NCBI RefSeq assembly: GCF_023898315.1
Contig: NC_064621.1
Coordinates: forward strand, 120,538,561 to 120,602,560
Reading direction: 5' to 3'
Source: Schistocerca nitens
Lineage: Eukaryota; Arthropoda; Insecta; Orthoptera; Acrididae
DNA: 64,000 bases
Part shown: positions 61,641-64,000 of the stretch, in pieces
Layout: the number at the start of each line of letters is the position of its first letter
Position numbering within the stretch: position 1 is the first letter of the stretch
The notes under the pieces: model-generated
Database searches by the model: none
The model's input: the letters and a program-made list of their open reading frames with translations, nothing else
Told to the model about the DNA's origin: nothing
Program-made: the position numbers and the translations under genes

Positions 61641-63540
61641 AATAGTCTGAGGAAGAAACATTGTTTTCTACAAAGGAAGATTTGACTTTGAAAGTAAACC
61701 AGCTGAGGACTGGATCCCAGAATCTGTACAGGAATCATCCGAGAAGGATGATAATGAAGAAGACATCGTCGAAGAAGATGCCAAACCAAGTGATAGGCGT
61801 CATGAAAAAATTCCCATACCAGAACTGACCAGTGACGAAGAGGAAGCTGAAAATTTATCGGAAAAGAAAACTGTTCGATGATCTACCAGGAAGATGAACC
61901 CTCCTAAATATCTGAAAGACTATGCTGTTCTTCGCACTCAATGCTGATTCATTTGTGGATGATGTACCGAAAAGTTACAAGGAAATTGCATATCGTGAAG
62001 ATAAGGAATACTGGTATAAACCTGTACAGGACGAAATTGACGATATAAGGGAAAAAAAGAGTTCGACCTTTCTTAAATTACCACCTGGAAGGAAGACTAT
62101 TGACAGTAAGTGGGTGTTCAAATTAAAAAAGGACAAGGATGGAAATATCATAAGACACAAGGCTAGACTTGTGGCAAAAGTATATTCACAGAGAAGGGGA
62201 TTTGACTACGACGAAACGTATGCACCAGTGACTCGACTAGCATCTGTTAAAATAATGCTAGTCATTGCAATCCAACTAGGACTGTTTCTGGAACCGCTTG
62301 ATGTCGCCAACGCTTTTCTTCATGAATTACTTAAGGAGGAAATATACATGACTATTCCTGAAGTAGTGGGTGTTCCAGAAGAACTGAAAGACACAATTGG
62401 TTTGGTTTGCAGGTTACATAAATTTATATATGGCTTAAACCAAGCACCACTAGCATGAAATCACTCTATTCATACCATTCTTATGTCTATACGATTGACT
62501 CAGATAAATGTCTTTACTATATCATTTTAAAGGACGTGGTCATTTATATTGTGCTCTATGTTGATGACATTTTGATGGCAGGAAGTAATAGGAAATGGAC
62601 TTGGGAAACGAGATTTCTGTGAACAACGGAGAAATGTGTCTGAGCCAAAGCATCATATTTGAAGAATTTGCTACAACGATTCAACATCAAGACTGTAATC
62701 CGATCAAGACGCCTATGGACGTTAAACTGGAAATCAAGGAAGGAAAAATGATCGATAAGCCCTGCAGAGAGTTGATTGGGTGGTTGATGTACGCAGTGAC
62801 AGAAAAAAGAGCTGATTTGTGTGCTGTGGTCAACTTGTTGAGCAGATACCAAAACAATCCATCGGAACAACTCTGGAAAAGCTTAAAAAGAGTTTTGAGA
62901 TATATCAAAGGAACCGTCAATATGTGACTGCATTATCGAAAGGTGAATCAAGAAGTTCTTCTGGTTATGCTGATGCAAATGGAATAGAAAAGAAGACGTA
63001 AGATCTACCCCTGTACATCTATTAAAATGTTTTGGAAACACCGTCTGTTGGGCAACAAAGAAACAGACTAGTGTTGCTTTGTCTTCTACAGAAGCAGAAT
63101 GTGTAGCTCTGGCGACAGCTGCAGCTGTTACTCTGGGTGAAATATTTGCTGGACGATATTCAAATTCCAAGGAACATCGACGTTTGAGACACGTTAATGT
63201 TAAATATAATTTTGTTCGTCAACTTCACCACCGCAGCATCATCACGTTCGGAAGACCAGACTGCAGATATTTTTACTAAAGGCTTACCAGCTCCTAGATT
63301 CATGGCTTTGAGGAGTTTGTTGGGTTTACTTTAATTTTTGTTAGTGTTAAATGTAAAATCATTAAACTGAGGAGGGGTATTACGCTTGCAATTTTAATGA
63401 TTCTCTGTGTGACTTACGTTAAGTGCTGTACCATCAAAGAGTAAAACAGGCGTTTTTGTTCAGTCGCTCTGTTACGCGTTTCAGTTTAATAAAAACTATC
63501 TAATAGTTTTTAACTTTAGTTGTGTTATTTTATCGTAAGA
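61640..63540 (+). mobile_element. Broken Ty1/Copia element, 3' half (fossil)
   Basis: The fossil contains the acidic linker after integrase (61680-61900), reverse transcriptase (61940-62590), the RNase H region with STEAECVALATA near 63080-63130, a polypurine tract CTGAGGAGGGG near 63367-63377, and a probable 3' LTR remnant to about 63540 with AATAAA near 63488. The 5' half, including gag, protease and most of integrase, is not in the window and appears to have been lost where it meets the RTE LINE near 61640. It has several breaks and is not functional. It appears moderately old. Confidence 0.85.
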
Positions 63541-64000
63541 AACTACAATCACATAATAAACTTTCTGGATTTAAAAATTTCAAACCAAAACCCTGAACAC
63601 GTATTCGATATTTTTCGTAAACCAACGACAACAGACATAATTATCCACAACCAGTCATACCACCGAGATCACACAAGCTCCCATACTGTCATTCTACGTT
63701 ACACAGACAACTTTTCACTGAAAAGAGGAAACATTGAGAAAGAAATAGATCTTTTTCGAAATGCATAAGGAATCCTAAAGAGTTGGTAAGCACGTCATTC
63801 AAAAAGAAAACCAGATACATGCCAGTCCATAGATGAAATAACTAAAACGAACCACAGGAAAATAAAGTTCTTGTATTTCCGAAAAAATTACTTGATGTTT
63901 CAAGGATTCAAAATTATACACCAGTTACAGAACCACTGAAAATCTAAATCCATTGTTGAGACATATCGCACGTAAATCAGAACCGTATTCGCAATCATGA
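63520..64000 (+). mobile_element. Penelope-like element of a second family, runs off the window
   Basis: The frame at 63520-63768 contains INFLDLKISNQNPEHVFDIF, then RKPTTTDIIIH and a histidine-bearing stretch, the conserved block after the RT palm in PLEs (INFLDLTI...RKPT.TD..IH). Wording differs from the PLEs elsewhere in this window, so it is a separate family. It continues past the right edge. Confidence 0.65.

Overview
The window is eukaryotic nuclear DNA from a repeat-rich insect, most likely an orthopteran with a large genome such as Schistocerca. I base this on the AT-rich, intron-like texture and on two tRNA-derived SINEs that I recall as abundant in locusts (13959-14152 and 14483-14795). 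Penelope-like elements (PLEs), CR1-group and RTE LINEs and a Tc1-type transposon also fit. There is no prokaryotic gene organisation.

The dominant structure is a giant inverted repeat. The left arm (1-12158, open at the window edge) and right arm (17081-29225) are near-identical reverse complements around a 4.9 kb unique spacer (12159-17080). A third, older copy of the same unit lies in direct orientation at about 32290-44250. It differs from the arms at roughly one base in eight, except for one near-identical 0.4 kb block.

Each unit carries what I read as a small two-exon host gene. Exon 1 encodes a signal peptide and a very acidic segment ending at a dibasic site and a splice donor. Exon 2, 2.4 kb (arms) or 1.6 kb (third copy) downstream, encodes 41 residues with no acidic residue and many Arg and His, and is followed by AATAAA. 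The predicted product is a 112-residue secreted prepropeptide of unknown function. Copies are in the left arm (3841-6576, +), right arm (22653-25388, -) and third unit (35246-37146, +). A truncated exon-1 relic lies in the spacer (13590-13835), and two degraded exon-2 relics lie in a separate pair of direct repeats (53800-53924 and about 59499-59617, -).

The units are bordered by converging PLE copies: forward on the left and reverse on the right. The inner breakpoint of the inverted repeat lies inside a PLE and shows microhomology. LINE, SINE and other insertions present in one copy and absent from another give a relative chronology: third-unit divergence, then the arm-specific SINE fragment and LINE, then the inverted duplication.

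The right part (45-64 kb) is mostly mobile elements: a CR1-group LINE (-), an interrupted PLE with a hammerhead-like motif, a GC-rich insert with internal tandem repeats, the paired 'unit B' repeats, and an apparently intact Tc1-type transposon with 32 rather than 34 residues between its second D and its E. A decayed pogo-like fragment, an RTE LINE (-), a broken Copia fossil and a second PLE family at the edge complete it. Apart from the small gene family I see no convincing host gene. All similarity statements are by eye; no alignment or search was run.
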